From positions 310,001-374,000 of the forward strand of contig MPPA01000010.1 of the NCBI GenBank assembly GCA_001896725.1: a DNA stretch of 64,000 bases. Reading direction: 5' to 3'. Origin of the DNA: Methanococcoides sp. EBM-47. GTDB lineage: Archaea > Halobacteriota > Methanosarcinia > Methanosarcinales > Methanosarcinaceae. The notes below the pieces were generated by a model, which was given only the letters and a program-made list of their open reading frames with translations, did not search any database and was not told the origin of the DNA. Of the stretch, positions 54,593-63,518 are shown piece after piece; the stretch's first letter is position 1; each line of letters opens with the position of its first letter. Position numbers and translations under genes: made by a program.

Positions 54593-57253
54593 TCAGTAGA
54601 CATATGGATAAGTCCATTTGCCCGCAACCGGAACTACGCCTGACCAGCCAAGACCTATCACCTCATGACCCGAGTCTGTACTGATCACAAAATTATTCCC
54701 GTCCTTGTTGTATACACCTATATCGGTAATTCCATCACCGTTCCAGTCGCCTACGATCGGCTCAGTACCTTCCCAGCCAAATCCAACAATATCTGCCGAA
54801 CCTGTACTAGTGTTCCACAGTGCCCAGGTACCGTTGTCATAAACACCTACCTCGTACTTACCATCGCCATCCCAGTCTCCGACCACAGGTGTCACACCTT
54901 CCCAGCCAAGACCTATTACCTCATGTCCTGAGTCTGTCCAGAGCACAAAATTATTCCCGTCCCTGTTATATAGACCCAGATCGGTAATTCCATCACCGTT
55001 CCAGTCACCTACGACCGGTTCAGTGTTAGCCCAGCCGAACCCAACAATAACAGCATCTTCTGCATTATTGGTAGTTGTGTTCCATAGAGCCCATGTACCT
55101 GCATTGTCATATACACCGACCTCTTCGGTACCGTCCCCGTCCCAGTCTCCGACCACAGGTGTCACACCTGACCAGCCAAGCCCAAGGATGTCAAAGCCGT
55201 TGTCATCAGATTCGTTCTGGATCACAAAATTGTTCCCGTTCCTGTTGTATACACCTATATCGGTAATTCCATCACCGTTCCAGTCACCTACGACCGGTTC
55301 AGTGTTAGCCCAGCCGAACCCAACGATCTCTGCATAGTCAAATGTCTCGCTCCACTGAGCCCAGACCCCTGTATCAGCAGAATAGACACCAACGGTTTCA
55401 TTTACCGCATCTGGCACCAATCTAAGGATCACAAGACCATTACCATGATCAGCTACAAAGAGATCATTACCTGAGACCGCAACGCCATATGAGTTACCTA
55501 CTGTGTCAAAATCATCTACTTCTGTCACTGACGAAGGATCTGCTACGTTCAGAGCAACAACTCCACGGGTATCAGTTGCCACATAGGCATATTTGCCTGA
55601 AACAGCAACATCAAAAGCATGACCATTGGTATTATAGCTGCCTGCATGCATTAGGTTTGAAGGGTCTGTGATATCCACGATCTCAAGTCCACTGCCACCA
55701 TTTGCCACATAGGCATAATTGCCTGAAAGGGCTATACCATATGCATGACCCGAAGTACTAAAGTTGCATATAAGCTCTGGTGCTGATGGGTTCGTGACAT
55801 TCACAACCACAAGACCGCTATCACCATTTGCCACATAGGCATAATTGCCTGAAACAGCAACGTCCCTTGCACGTCCGGATGTATCAGTGGTGCTTTTGTG
55901 TTGTATGTTATCCTTGTTAGTGATATCATAGATCACAAGGCCAGTAGCATTGCCTGCCACGTAGGCATGATCTCCTGAAACGGCAACATCATATGCATAA
56001 TCTCCGAAAGTTTTACTGGCCTTTTCAAGAAGTTTGTGACCCGAAGCATCCAGTACTAGAAGGCCGCTTTCGCCGGTAGCTGCATAGACATAATTACCTG
56101 ATGCTGTTACACCTGATGAAAAGCCGCCCGCCTTGAAAATATCCTCTACGACCGCTGAAGAAGGATGTGCAACATTCACTTTCCAGATACCTCCACGACC
56201 GTGAGCTATATAGACATAGTCGTTTGCAAAAGCAACATCACGAGCATAACCTGCATCGGAATAATCGCTTACGATAGAATGATCGATGATGTCCACATTG
56301 GTAAGACCACTGTAACCAGAAGCTACGTAGGCAATGTTGCCTGATACAGCAACACAATAGGAATGCCCGTTAATGGGTACAACAGACGTGTTTGAAAGGT
56401 CTGTAAGATCCATAATTATAAGACCTTCGTCCCCATCTGCCACGTAGGCATAGGTCCCATTGATAGCAATGTTCTCTGCTTTGCCAGCAGTGTTATAGAT
56501 TTCTTCAAGGACTATGCCGGAAGGATCAGTAATATTATTAAAGACCGCAACACCAACTTCCCCGCATGCCACATATGCATGAGCGCCTGATATAGTGATA
56601 TCTATGGCACCAGCCGTATTTGTTGCACCTGCAATAGGGAGATTATGTTCAAATGTTGGAGATGCCTTATTAGTTACATTTACAACAGTAAGGTTCGCAC
56701 CATCTGCTACATAAGCATAGTTGCCAAAAACCGCAACATCCTGTGCATTTCCGGTAGTATCATAATGGCCTTTGTGTGTCATAGATAAAGAGGGGGTTGT
56801 AATATCTACAATGTAAAGACCTTCGCTGGCACAGCTTAGATAGGCATGATCGCCTGCAATATCAACACCCACGATATTACCAGGCCTTTTGAATCTGCCG
56901 ATCAGGTTCGGAGAAGAAGGAGTGGTAATATCAAATATCAAAAAGCCACCTGTATTGTCTGCGACATAGGCAGTGGTTCCTGATATCACAATATCTTTGA
57001 CAAGACCATCGGTAGTATAAGTTGCCACTCTTATCGGATTCTCATCATCTGTGATATCTAGCACAACAATATCCTGCCCTTGTCCTAGGTAGGCATGATC
57101 GCCTGATACCGCAACTCCGGTAATGCCTCCGCCGTGTTTGCTAATAAAGTCCATTTTGAATTCAGACCCTGCAGCAATACCAACTCCTGAGATCAATACT
57201 AAAAGTAATAATATGATTCCACAATTGATTCGTCTACTTAACTTGGTTTGCAT
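54593..57253 (-). CDS. Secreted LVIVD-repeat/FG-GAP-like surface protein
   Basis: An 886-residue exported protein. A Sec signal peptide (about 1-32; GIILLLLVLISGVGIAAGS) is followed by roughly fourteen LVIVD-type repeats of about 42 residues (pattern VAVSGNYAYVANGDSGLVVVNVTNPS), which should fold into beta-propellers. From about residue 640 there are alternating Ca-binding-type repeats (VVGDWNGDGITDIGVYN and VVGDWDGDGTEEVGVYD). No transmembrane segment or PGF-CTERM signal is seen at the C-terminus, so it may be released or held by other surface proteins. The start at 57253 has AGGTGAT upstream. Confidence 0.85.
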   Translation of the reverse strand: MQTKLSRRINCGIILLLLVLISGVGIAAGSEFKMDFISKHGGGITGVAVSGDHAYLGQGQDIVVLDITDDENPIRVATYTTDGLVKDIVISGTTAYVADNTGGFLIFDITTPSSPNLIGRFKRPGNIVGVDIAGDHAYLSCASEGLYIVDITTPSLSMTHKGHYDTTGNAQDVAVFGNYAYVADGANLTVVNVTNKASPTFEHNLPIAGATNTAGAIDITISGAHAYVACGEVGVAVFNNITDPSGIVLEEIYNTAGKAENIAINGTYAYVADGDEGLIIMDLTDLSNTSVVPINGHSYCVAVSGNIAYVASGYSGLTNVDIIDHSIVSDYSDAGYARDVAFANDYVYIAHGRGGIWKVNVAHPSSAVVEDIFKAGGFSSGVTASGNYVYAATGESGLLVLDASGHKLLEKASKTFGDYAYDVAVSGDHAYVAGNATGLVIYDITNKDNIQHKSTTDTSGRARDVAVSGNYAYVANGDSGLVVVNVTNPSAPELICNFSTSGHAYGIALSGNYAYVANGGSGLEIVDITDPSNLMHAGSYNTNGHAFDVAVSGKYAYVATDTRGVVALNVADPSSVTEVDDFDTVGNSYGVAVSGNDLFVADHGNGLVILRLVPDAVNETVGVYSADTGVWAQWSETFDYAEIVGFGWANTEPVVGDWNGDGITDIGVYNRNGNNFVIQNESDDNGFDILGLGWSGVTPVVGDWDGDGTEEVGVYDNAGTWALWNTTTNNAEDAVIVGFGWANTEPVVGDWNGDGITDLGLYNRDGNNFVLWTDSGHEVIGLGWEGVTPVVGDWDGDGKYEVGVYDNGTWALWNTSTGSADIVGFGWEGTEPIVGDWNGDGITDIGVYNKDGNNFVISTDSGHEVIGLGWSGVVPVAGKWTYPYVY
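54660..55330. repeat. In-gene tandem repeats of about 258-279 bp
   Basis: A near-identical stretch starting TCGGTAATTCCATCACCGTT occurs at about 54723, 54981 and 55260, so the coding region for the Ca-binding-type repeats is a tandem array of dimeric units. High nucleotide identity suggests recent duplication or gene conversion. Confidence 0.8.
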
Positions 57254-57697
57254 TTTTATCACCTGCCCTATCAGAGAGGAAATAAAATTTGTTTTTAAAA
57301 ATATATTTCATTTAATATACTGATTTATCCATATTTAGACCTTTTGATGATCAACTTTTGCATACCTGCTATAGATCAATTGAAACATATACACACTTAT
57401 CAACATGACAAGTGGAACATTAAGTAAAAACCACCTTTTGTTCAAACATGGGCCAATGATAAAAATAAATCATCAAAAAGCAGTAATGATACACTTCTTC
57501 AATGGCCCTTTCCCTTTTTTTATCAAACCGTTCTGGTCCTGTTCATCTGTAATCCATATCAATGAACATCTTTTGTTCTTTTAAAGAACCTGCAGATCAT
57601 TAAAAGTCCTGTAAACATTGCTTAAATGGATAATTTTTTAACTCACTATCGCGTATGCTTCCAAAACGCTACATTCATAATAAGAAGAGGTAGGAAC
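57254..57697. other. Divergent promoter region with GTTC/GAAC palindromes
   Basis: About 444 bases between divergent genes. The half nearest the LVIVD gene is AT-rich (ATATATTTCATTTAATATA) and probably holds its promoter. Near the other side are two inverted repeats (57540-57568 and 57575-57589), listed separately. No gene or RNA is supported. Confidence 0.5.
57540..57589 (+). promoter_or_regulatory. Two inverted repeats with GTTC/GAAC half-sites (candidate operator)
   Basis: TGTTCAT (57540-57546) pairs with ATGAACA (57562-57568), and GTTCTTT-T-AAAGAAC (57575-57589) is a perfect palindrome. Both lie upstream of a TATA-like CTTAAATG near 57620 and of the XRE-cupin regulator gene, which may bind them. 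Confidence 0.4.
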
Positions 57698-58276
57698 ATG
57701 TCTGAGAAGAACCTAGTCGGTAACAAGATCCGCCAGTTGCGCGAAGCACGGGAAATGTCTGTCGGAGAACTGGCAGAAGCAAGTCACAGCAGTGTGGAAC
57801 TTATACAGCAGCTTGAGAATGGTGCACTCATACCTTCATTGACACCCCTTTTACAGATAGCCCGTGCACTTGGAGTACGCCTGGGTACTTTCCTTGATGA
57901 TGCAACACAGGACATACCTGTAGTTGCAAGGGCTGGAAGGTCTGAACAGATCGTAAGGTTCTCTGGCAATTGTAAAACCCCTCAGAAGAGCGTACTGGAA
58001 TTTTCATCCCTGGCATCTAACAAATTAGACAGGCATATGGAACCCTTTCTCATAGATGTGCATCCTCTCGGATGTACAGAGATCAATCCCTCAGCCCATG
58101 AAGGAGAAGAGTTCATCTATGTGCTTAAAGGCCAGATAGAGATCATGTACGGGAAAGAAAAGTACAGTCTTAGTGCAGGAGATAGTATCTATTATGATTC
58201 TGTGGTCCCCCATCATGTGCATGCTTCCGGGGATCAGGATGCGCAGATCCTTGCAGTGGTTTATACTCCCCTTTAA
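57698..58276 (+). CDS. XRE-family regulator with cupin sensor domain
   Basis: A 192-residue regulator. An N-terminal helix-turn-helix (about 8-65; [23 protein letters not shown]) is joined to a C-terminal cupin (about 110-190; [43 protein letters not shown]) that should bind a small ligand or metal. The ATG at 57698 has AAGAGGTAGG upstream. It directly precedes a thioesterase and an acyl-CoA ligase, so it probably senses an acyl compound and controls them. Confidence 0.88.
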   Translation: MSEKNLVGNKIRQLREAREMSVGELAEASHSSVELIQQLENGALIPSLTPLLQIARALGVRLGTFLDDATQDIPVVARAGRSEQIVRFSGNCKTPQKSVLEFSSLASNKLDRHMEPFLIDVHPLGCTEINPSAHEGEEFIYVLKGQIEIMYGKEKYSLSAGDSIYYDSVVPHHVHASGDQDAQILAVVYTPL

Positions 58277-58290
58277 AGAAGGTGGTCCAG

Positions 58291-58701
58291 ATGTTCACAA
58301 CAACAGTCACCCCTAGGTTCGGAGATGCTGATGGTCTGAGGCATATAAACAACATCGCTATCTCTGAATGGTTTGAGCAAGCTCGTAATCCCGTATTCCG
58401 TTTCTTTACTCCCGACCTTGATCTAAGCTATGAGAAATGGAAACTTATCCTTGCAAGGACAGAGTTCGACTATCTCGCTGAAATGTATTATGGTGTGGAT
58501 GTGGAGATCCGTACATATATTGTAAGGATCGGCAATTCTTCTTTTACCATAGGCCATGAAGCCTGGCAAAGAGGTGGACTAAAAGCAAAAGGACAGGCTG
58601 TGACCGTTCACTATGATTTTTTGAACAAGAGGTCCGTTCCAATACCTGAAGACATCAGGAAAAAGCTTCAGGAACACCTTATCCCTGAAGATAAGGAGTA
58701 A
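58291..58701 (+). CDS. Acyl-CoA thioesterase, hotdog fold (4HBT)
   Basis: A 136-residue single-hotdog protein. The family pattern is visible: TPRFGDADGLRHINNIAISEWFEQAR (Asp and the start of the central helix), then EFDYLAEMYYGVDVEIRTYIVRIGNSSFTI. It would cleave an acyl-CoA. The ATG at 58291 follows AAGGTGGTCC closely; an in-frame GTG at 58282 is inside that site. It lies 14 bases after the XRE-cupin gene and 30 before the ligase. Confidence 0.87.
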   Translation: MFTTTVTPRFGDADGLRHINNIAISEWFEQARNPVFRFFTPDLDLSYEKWKLILARTEFDYLAEMYYGVDVEIRTYIVRIGNSSFTIGHEAWQRGGLKAKGQAVTVHYDFLNKRSVPIPEDIRKKLQEHLIPEDKE

Positions 58702-58731
58702 TGCAAATTCTAAGAGTGAAAGGGATATGAT

Positions 58732-60384
58732 ATGCCATTTATAGAAGATACCTTAGGCACAGTTCTAGAAAACATGGTGGCCAATGATCCAGACAGGGAA
58801 TTTATGGTGTATCCTGACAGGGATCTGAGATTCACTTACAAGGAGTTCAATGAACGTGTGGATAGTTTTGCCAAAGGATTGCTGGCCATAGGCATTGAAA
58901 AAGGTGATCATGTAGGGATATGGGCTAAAAATGTCCCAGACTGGCTGACATTTATGTTCGCAACTGCCAAGATCGGAGCTGTGCTCGTTACGGTAAATAC
59001 CGCATACAAGAGCCATGAAGTGGAATATGTTATAAGACAGTCCGACATGAAAGCTTTGGCGATCATCGATGGTTTCAGGGATATAAGCTATGTAGATGTA
59101 ATGTATGAACTCGTACCTGAGCTTAAAACACATCAGCGTGGCAAACTGAACAGCGAGAGGTTCCCATTCCTTAAGAGTGTTATATTCATTGGTCAGGAGA
59201 AACATCGTGGTATGTATAACAGTTCTGAGATCCTACTACTCGGAAAGCATGGAGATGAGGAGAGATTTCAAAAGATCAAGGGATCAATTGACCGTAACGA
59301 TGTAGTGAACATGCAGTACACATCAGGTACAACAGGTTTCCCAAAAGGTGTTATGCTAACACACAGAAACATCCTGAACAATGGTCTTTCTATTGGAGAC
59401 CGGCAGAAATTTACTTCTGATGATCGCGTATGCCTTCCAGTACCACTCTTTCATTGTTTTGGTATCGTACTGGGAGTAATGGCCGTTCTTACACATGGAG
59501 CGACCCATGTGATGCTTGAAGTATTTGATCCTCTTCTGGTACTGGCGGCCGTTCAGAAAGAAAGATGCACAGCTCTGTATGGGGTTCCCACAATGTTCAT
59601 CGCCGAATACACACACCCTATGTTCAATATGTTCGACCTTTCTTCCCTGCGGACCGGAATAATGGCTGGCTCGACCTGTCCCATTGATTCCATGAAAAGG
59701 GTCATGAACGATATGCATTGTAAAGAAATTACTATTGTATATGGTCTGACCGAAACATCTCCCGGGATCACTCAGACTACAACAGATGACCCCATTGAGC
59801 TTAGGGTAGCTACAGTAGGGAAAGTATTCCCTTATGTAGAAGCTGCAGTGCTGGACCCGGAAACGCATGAGCCTCTTCCTCCGAACACCATAGGGGAAAT
59901 ATGCTGCCGCGGATATAATGTGATGAAAGGGTACTACAAGATGCCTGAGGAAACAAAAAAGGCGATCGATGAAAATGGCTGGTTACATAGCGGGGATCTG
60001 GGGACATGTGATGAGAATGGTTACTATCGTATTACAGGTCGTATAAAGGATATGATCATCCGTGGTGGTGAGAATATCTATCCAAGAGAGATAGAGGAGT
60101 TCCTCTATACCCTGGATGGTGTAAAAGATGCGCAGGTTGTGGGGATCCCTGACCCAAAATATGGTGAGATCGTTGGTGCGTTCGTCATGTTGAACGACGG
60201 GGCACAACTTACAGAAGAGGACATACAGGACTATGCACGCACCAAGATCGCTAGGTACAAAGTTCCAAAGCACATATTCTTTGTCAATGAATATCCACTG
60301 ACAGCAAGTGGTAAGGTACAGAAGTTCAAGTTAAGGGAACTTGCAATGCAGCTAATGGAGAACAAAAAAGGAGAAGAGGCTTAA
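58732..60384 (+). CDS. AMP-forming acyl-CoA ligase
   Basis: A 550-residue adenylate-forming ligase of the fatty-acid/medium-chain group. Motifs: P-loop [45 protein letters not shown] and the C-terminal catalytic Lys in [14 protein letters not shown]. It activates a carboxylic acid to its CoA ester; the chain length is not readable. A regulator-thioesterase-ligase set is seen in other Methanosarcinales; its physiological substrate is not known to me. Its gene ends 16 bases from a convergent gene. Confidence 0.9.
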   Translation: MPFIEDTLGTVLENMVANDPDREFMVYPDRDLRFTYKEFNERVDSFAKGLLAIGIEKGDHVGIWAKNVPDWLTFMFATAKIGAVLVTVNTAYKSHEVEYVIRQSDMKALAIIDGFRDISYVDVMYELVPELKTHQRGKLNSERFPFLKSVIFIGQEKHRGMYNSSEILLLGKHGDEERFQKIKGSIDRNDVVNMQYTSGTTGFPKGVMLTHRNILNNGLSIGDRQKFTSDDRVCLPVPLFHCFGIVLGVMAVLTHGATHVMLEVFDPLLVLAAVQKERCTALYGVPTMFIAEYTHPMFNMFDLSSLRTGIMAGSTCPIDSMKRVMNDMHCKEITIVYGLTETSPGITQTTTDDPIELRVATVGKVFPYVEAAVLDPETHEPLPPNTIGEICCRGYNVMKGYYKMPEETKKAIDENGWLHSGDLGTCDENGYYRITGRIKDMIIRGGENIYPREIEEFLYTLDGVKDAQVVGIPDPKYGEIVGAFVMLNDGAQLTEEDIQDYARTKIARYKVPKHIFFVNEYPLTASGKVQKFKLRELAMQLMENKKGEEA

Positions 60385-60420
60385 GCCTCTTTTTCTACTT
60401 TTACCTTTTTCCCTTTTTAA
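60384..60420 (+). terminator. T-rich terminator between convergent genes
   Basis: Four T-runs (CTTTTTC, CTTTTAC, CTTTTTCC, CTTTTTAA) cover the end of the ligase gene and the start of the opposing 3' end. On the plus strand they form an archaeal poly-T terminator; on the minus strand the same bases encode the Lys-rich tail KKGKR of the PGF-CTERM protein. Confidence 0.55.
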
Positions 60421-62359
60421 TGTGGGACACCAAAACAAATCCTATGATCACAGGCACGATCCCAAACCCTGGGATACCCTTATTTTGAGTTCCTTCCTTT
60501 GTATCTTCTTCGGAAATGGGGACCATCTGAGAGTAATCGCTCTCTAGTGTCATGACGATACCTGTAAAGGCTGGATCATTGCTATAATAATCGTAGACGC
60601 TTCTTACAAGTTCAGATGTTGTTGCATCTTCGGCAGGCAGATGGGAGACCATCAGATCTATCATTGATTTACTATTGACCCCCCTTGCCTCTCCCATCTT
60701 TGGAGCCAGAGCATCTGCAATGGCATTGATCGTATTAAGCTGTTTTTCAGCGTCATAGGCAAGGAACACAAAAAGGTCTATATTATTTGAAACTGTAGAC
60801 AGTTCGCCCATATCATATGATATCGGTACATCCGCTACCAGAGGTATCCTATCGGTTGTCGTTTTTCTTACCTCTTCGAGGAGCAACATATTATCCTGAC
60901 ATGCCTGTTCAGTGTCCTCTGTGCAGGGGTCAAGAGTGATATCTACTCCATCGAACTTGGCCAATGACTTAGTATTATAGTCCAGTATAGCGTTCACTGT
61001 AGATAACAACTGTTCTTTTCCCAATGTTTCATTTGTCCCTTCAGGAACGAACAGCATAGCATACACCTTTATGTCATTTTCATGTGCGTTCTTGATGAAC
61101 CTTTCAGCTCTCCAGATGGAATCTTCTGTGATCCTCAGGAAAACCATATTCACGCCAGTTGCATTGAACCGATTGAGGATAGTTTCATCATAGTCCTCCA
61201 CACCAAAATATCTTATAGCCAACACTTTTCCCTCGGGAAGGACCAGTTCAGGTACCTTGATATCTTCAATGACCTGTGCAGGCTGCTCTTCTGCTTGTGT
61301 CGCTGAGAAACTTATAGTTGGTTCCTGTGCAATATACTTACGTACGAAAAGATAGTCTATAGACATATAACCGGTATTTGGTGTACCTTCGACATAAGTA
61401 TTGGACTTTAGGAATACCTTCATATTGGTTGCGGGAACGTAAGGCTTTTCCTCTGTGGAAACCACATCCATTCTTGGATCTCTGACCCCATTCTTGAACC
61501 ATGCCACTTTATTGAGTTCCTCACCTTCCTGATACCAGGCTGTTTCAGATATATACCAGACATTATTCTGGATATTTACATCGGACAGGTCCCAAGGATT
61601 ATATCTAAGGTTGGCTTTTTGGTTCTTTATGGTCCATGTGGCAATAGCTTCATTATTCTGTTCTGTCTGCATGAGTATCCAGTTCTTTGTCTCACTTTGA
61701 GGGTCCACAAAACCCTGCTGCAGGATAGGCCCTCTTGTATCTGCACCATTAGAAACTTTTTTCCTTTTTACCACCAGACTTGAATTTATTGGAAAGTCTT
61801 TCTTTGACTTTATCACAGAAAAACCGTTTGGATGCTTTACAGGTACTACAAGATTGCATGCACCTAAGCTGAACTCAAGTTTCCCTCCTCCATTGGTCTG
61901 AGATTCCCATTTGGCGTATTCAAGGCGGGAATCACTAAAATCATCAAAAAGTTCAAAAGTTAGATCTCCGTTACTCACATCCTCTGCCAAAGGATTTCCA
62001 TAGTACATCTTTATTTCTGATCCGCTTTTGGCTTTGATCAATGGGACTTTCAACCAGACCGATGCTGTTGTAACAGTCTGGTCCCAGTTCTCTATCCAGT
62101 GATCAAGCTGCTTTCCAGCAGATTCGAACCTTATATCTTTTCCATGCGGATCAGCTTTGGTAAAATCGAAGTTCGAACTGTTAAGCAAAATATTTATCTG
62201 ATATCCGGAAAGGTCCACGCCAGAATTATCTTGGACATACAAAGTGGAACTGTAGTTCCACTCGCCTCCCCCGGCTCCACTTAATGCCTGAGAAGGTCCT
62301 GCCACAAGCAGGAGGACAGTAAACAAATACAATAATTTTACGAGCGATCTTGCCACCAT
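60401..62359 (-). CDS. PGF-CTERM surface protein with DUF2341 and GH18-like barrel domains
   Basis: A 652-residue exported protein. After a signal peptide (about 1-26) comes a DUF2341 domain (about 33-130; SGYQINILLNSSNFDF, GSEIKMYYGNP), a beta-sandwich region, then from about 380 a TIM-barrel-like domain. Its FDGVDITLDP segment sits where GH18 chitinases have DGxDxDxE, but the catalytic Glu is Asp and the middle Asp is Thr. The C-terminus GIPGFGIVPVIIGFVLV-basic tail is a PGF-CTERM signal for archaeosortase processing and lipid anchoring. The start at 62359 has AAGGTGATAAAA upstream. Confidence 0.8.
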   Translation of the reverse strand: MVARSLVKLLYLFTVLLLVAGPSQALSGAGGGEWNYSSTLYVQDNSGVDLSGYQINILLNSSNFDFTKADPHGKDIRFESAGKQLDHWIENWDQTVTTASVWLKVPLIKAKSGSEIKMYYGNPLAEDVSNGDLTFELFDDFSDSRLEYAKWESQTNGGGKLEFSLGACNLVVPVKHPNGFSVIKSKKDFPINSSLVVKRKKVSNGADTRGPILQQGFVDPQSETKNWILMQTEQNNEAIATWTIKNQKANLRYNPWDLSDVNIQNNVWYISETAWYQEGEELNKVAWFKNGVRDPRMDVVSTEEKPYVPATNMKVFLKSNTYVEGTPNTGYMSIDYLFVRKYIAQEPTISFSATQAEEQPAQVIEDIKVPELVLPEGKVLAIRYFGVEDYDETILNRFNATGVNMVFLRITEDSIWRAERFIKNAHENDIKVYAMLFVPEGTNETLGKEQLLSTVNAILDYNTKSLAKFDGVDITLDPCTEDTEQACQDNMLLLEEVRKTTTDRIPLVADVPISYDMGELSTVSNNIDLFVFLAYDAEKQLNTINAIADALAPKMGEARGVNSKSMIDLMVSHLPAEDATTSELVRSVYDYYSNDPAFTGIVMTLESDYSQMVPISEEDTKEGTQNKGIPGFGIVPVIIGFVLVSHIKKGKR

Positions 62360-62583
62360 TTTATCACCTTTTGAACACTGGCTTTCTTTTGAACAAGAAA
62401 ATATATGCATAGGACTAAGAGCTATTTATAGCCTCTATAATAAAATAAGTTCATCACTTAATAAATAGGTTACTTTTGGCCCGGACCTTTGACATGCATG
62501 TTCTTTAGAAAGGAGAAAGGATGTGGGTGGAAAGTGAGCCTGATGATGGTAATATATAGTATGTTATGCTTTTTTTATTATTT

Positions 62584-63354
62584 TTATGAACTTATATTTA
62601 ACGTCAAATTGAAAGTATCCTCATCTCCCCTGATGTCCTCCCAGGGTCTTTTGTAAATTCCGGATATATTATATTTACCTGCATCATTAGCCTTGAAAGT
62701 CCATTCATGGATCCCTCCGGCTCCAACAAGTTCTGTTTCTGTGGATGAAAAGAAATCATCCTTTATTAGTTCCAGACCCTGTGCAAAACTCATGTTCCAT
62801 GAATAACCTGTGGTTGGGTTCTCTTCAAGCCTTATTGCAGCAGCCTCTCCTGCCTCCAGGTTCACCGAAGAACCACTTTGTTCCTTAGTAAATATTTTAA
62901 CCACTGTTCCACCTTCTGCAACTTTCTGCACAATTACATCCAAGACCTTTGAATTTGATATCAGTGGGTAGCGCTGTATCGTAACATAATCTGACTGTGA
63001 GATATTTCCGTTGCCGTCTACATCAATGTGCACTGACAGTAAGTATTCTTTGTCTTGTTCCAGTTCGTCCGTTGGAACTGCGTAGTGGATTATGCCGTTT
63101 GTTCGCTGATTGATGTAAATGCCTTGTATGGTCTGTTCAGCTACCACCCTGGGCGAATTATCTGCACTATTTACATCCTCAATGATTATGTAGGCTGTTG
63201 CATTGGAAAACGAAATGTTCTGCCCTTCAAAGGATATATTACCTGTAAGCATGTTCTGTGCCTGTGGGTTCACGCATCCGGATAAAGCCATGATGAGGAC
63301 CAGAACCGACATTAACAAAACGTGATTTATTATCGATCGAGCACTTGTTCTCAT
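62584..63354 (-). CDS. Lipoprotein with YbaY-like and chagasin-type (I42) protease-inhibitor domains
   Basis: A 256-residue lipoprotein: signal peptide with lipobox LSGC (Cys27), then a YbaY-like beta domain (about 38-130; GNISFEGQNISFSNATAYIIIEDV, YLLSVHIDVDGNG), then a C-terminal chagasin-like domain (about 155-256) with the three inhibitory loops NPTTGYSW, GAGGIHEW and RPWE. Inhibitor I42 proteins block cysteine peptidases. It is monocistronic. The domain pairing suggests a surface protein protecting against secreted peptidases. Confidence 0.85.
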   Translation of the reverse strand: MRTSARSIINHVLLMSVLVLIMALSGCVNPQAQNMLTGNISFEGQNISFSNATAYIIIEDVNSADNSPRVVAEQTIQGIYINQRTNGIIHYAVPTDELEQDKEYLLSVHIDVDGNGNISQSDYVTIQRYPLISNSKVLDVIVQKVAEGGTVVKIFTKEQSGSSVNLEAGEAAAIRLEENPTTGYSWNMSFAQGLELIKDDFFSSTETELVGAGGIHEWTFKANDAGKYNISGIYKRPWEDIRGDEDTFNLTLNISS

Positions 63355-63518
63355 ATTCTCACTTCCTGACCCATAGAGATTAGCCCGGATATATAAATCA
63401 TTTGTTTAAGATGCGAATGGTCCAGAACTTATGCTCATTTATCCTGTGAACTTAATTTTCGCAATCGTATGAACATGTTTAAATCAGAAGGCCATCAATG
63501 GATTATAGGTGAAATGTG

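Noticed and set aside
54660-55330. CRISPR-like repeat array
   Set aside because: The repeats are long, in frame and encode alternating protein repeats; there are no unique spacers of constant size.
57698-60384. Acyl regulator-thioesterase-ligase cluster as a recent bacterial transfer
   Set aside because: The genes look bacterial in type, but ribosome-binding sites and base composition resemble the neighbours, and there is no mobile element, so transfer timing cannot be argued from this window.
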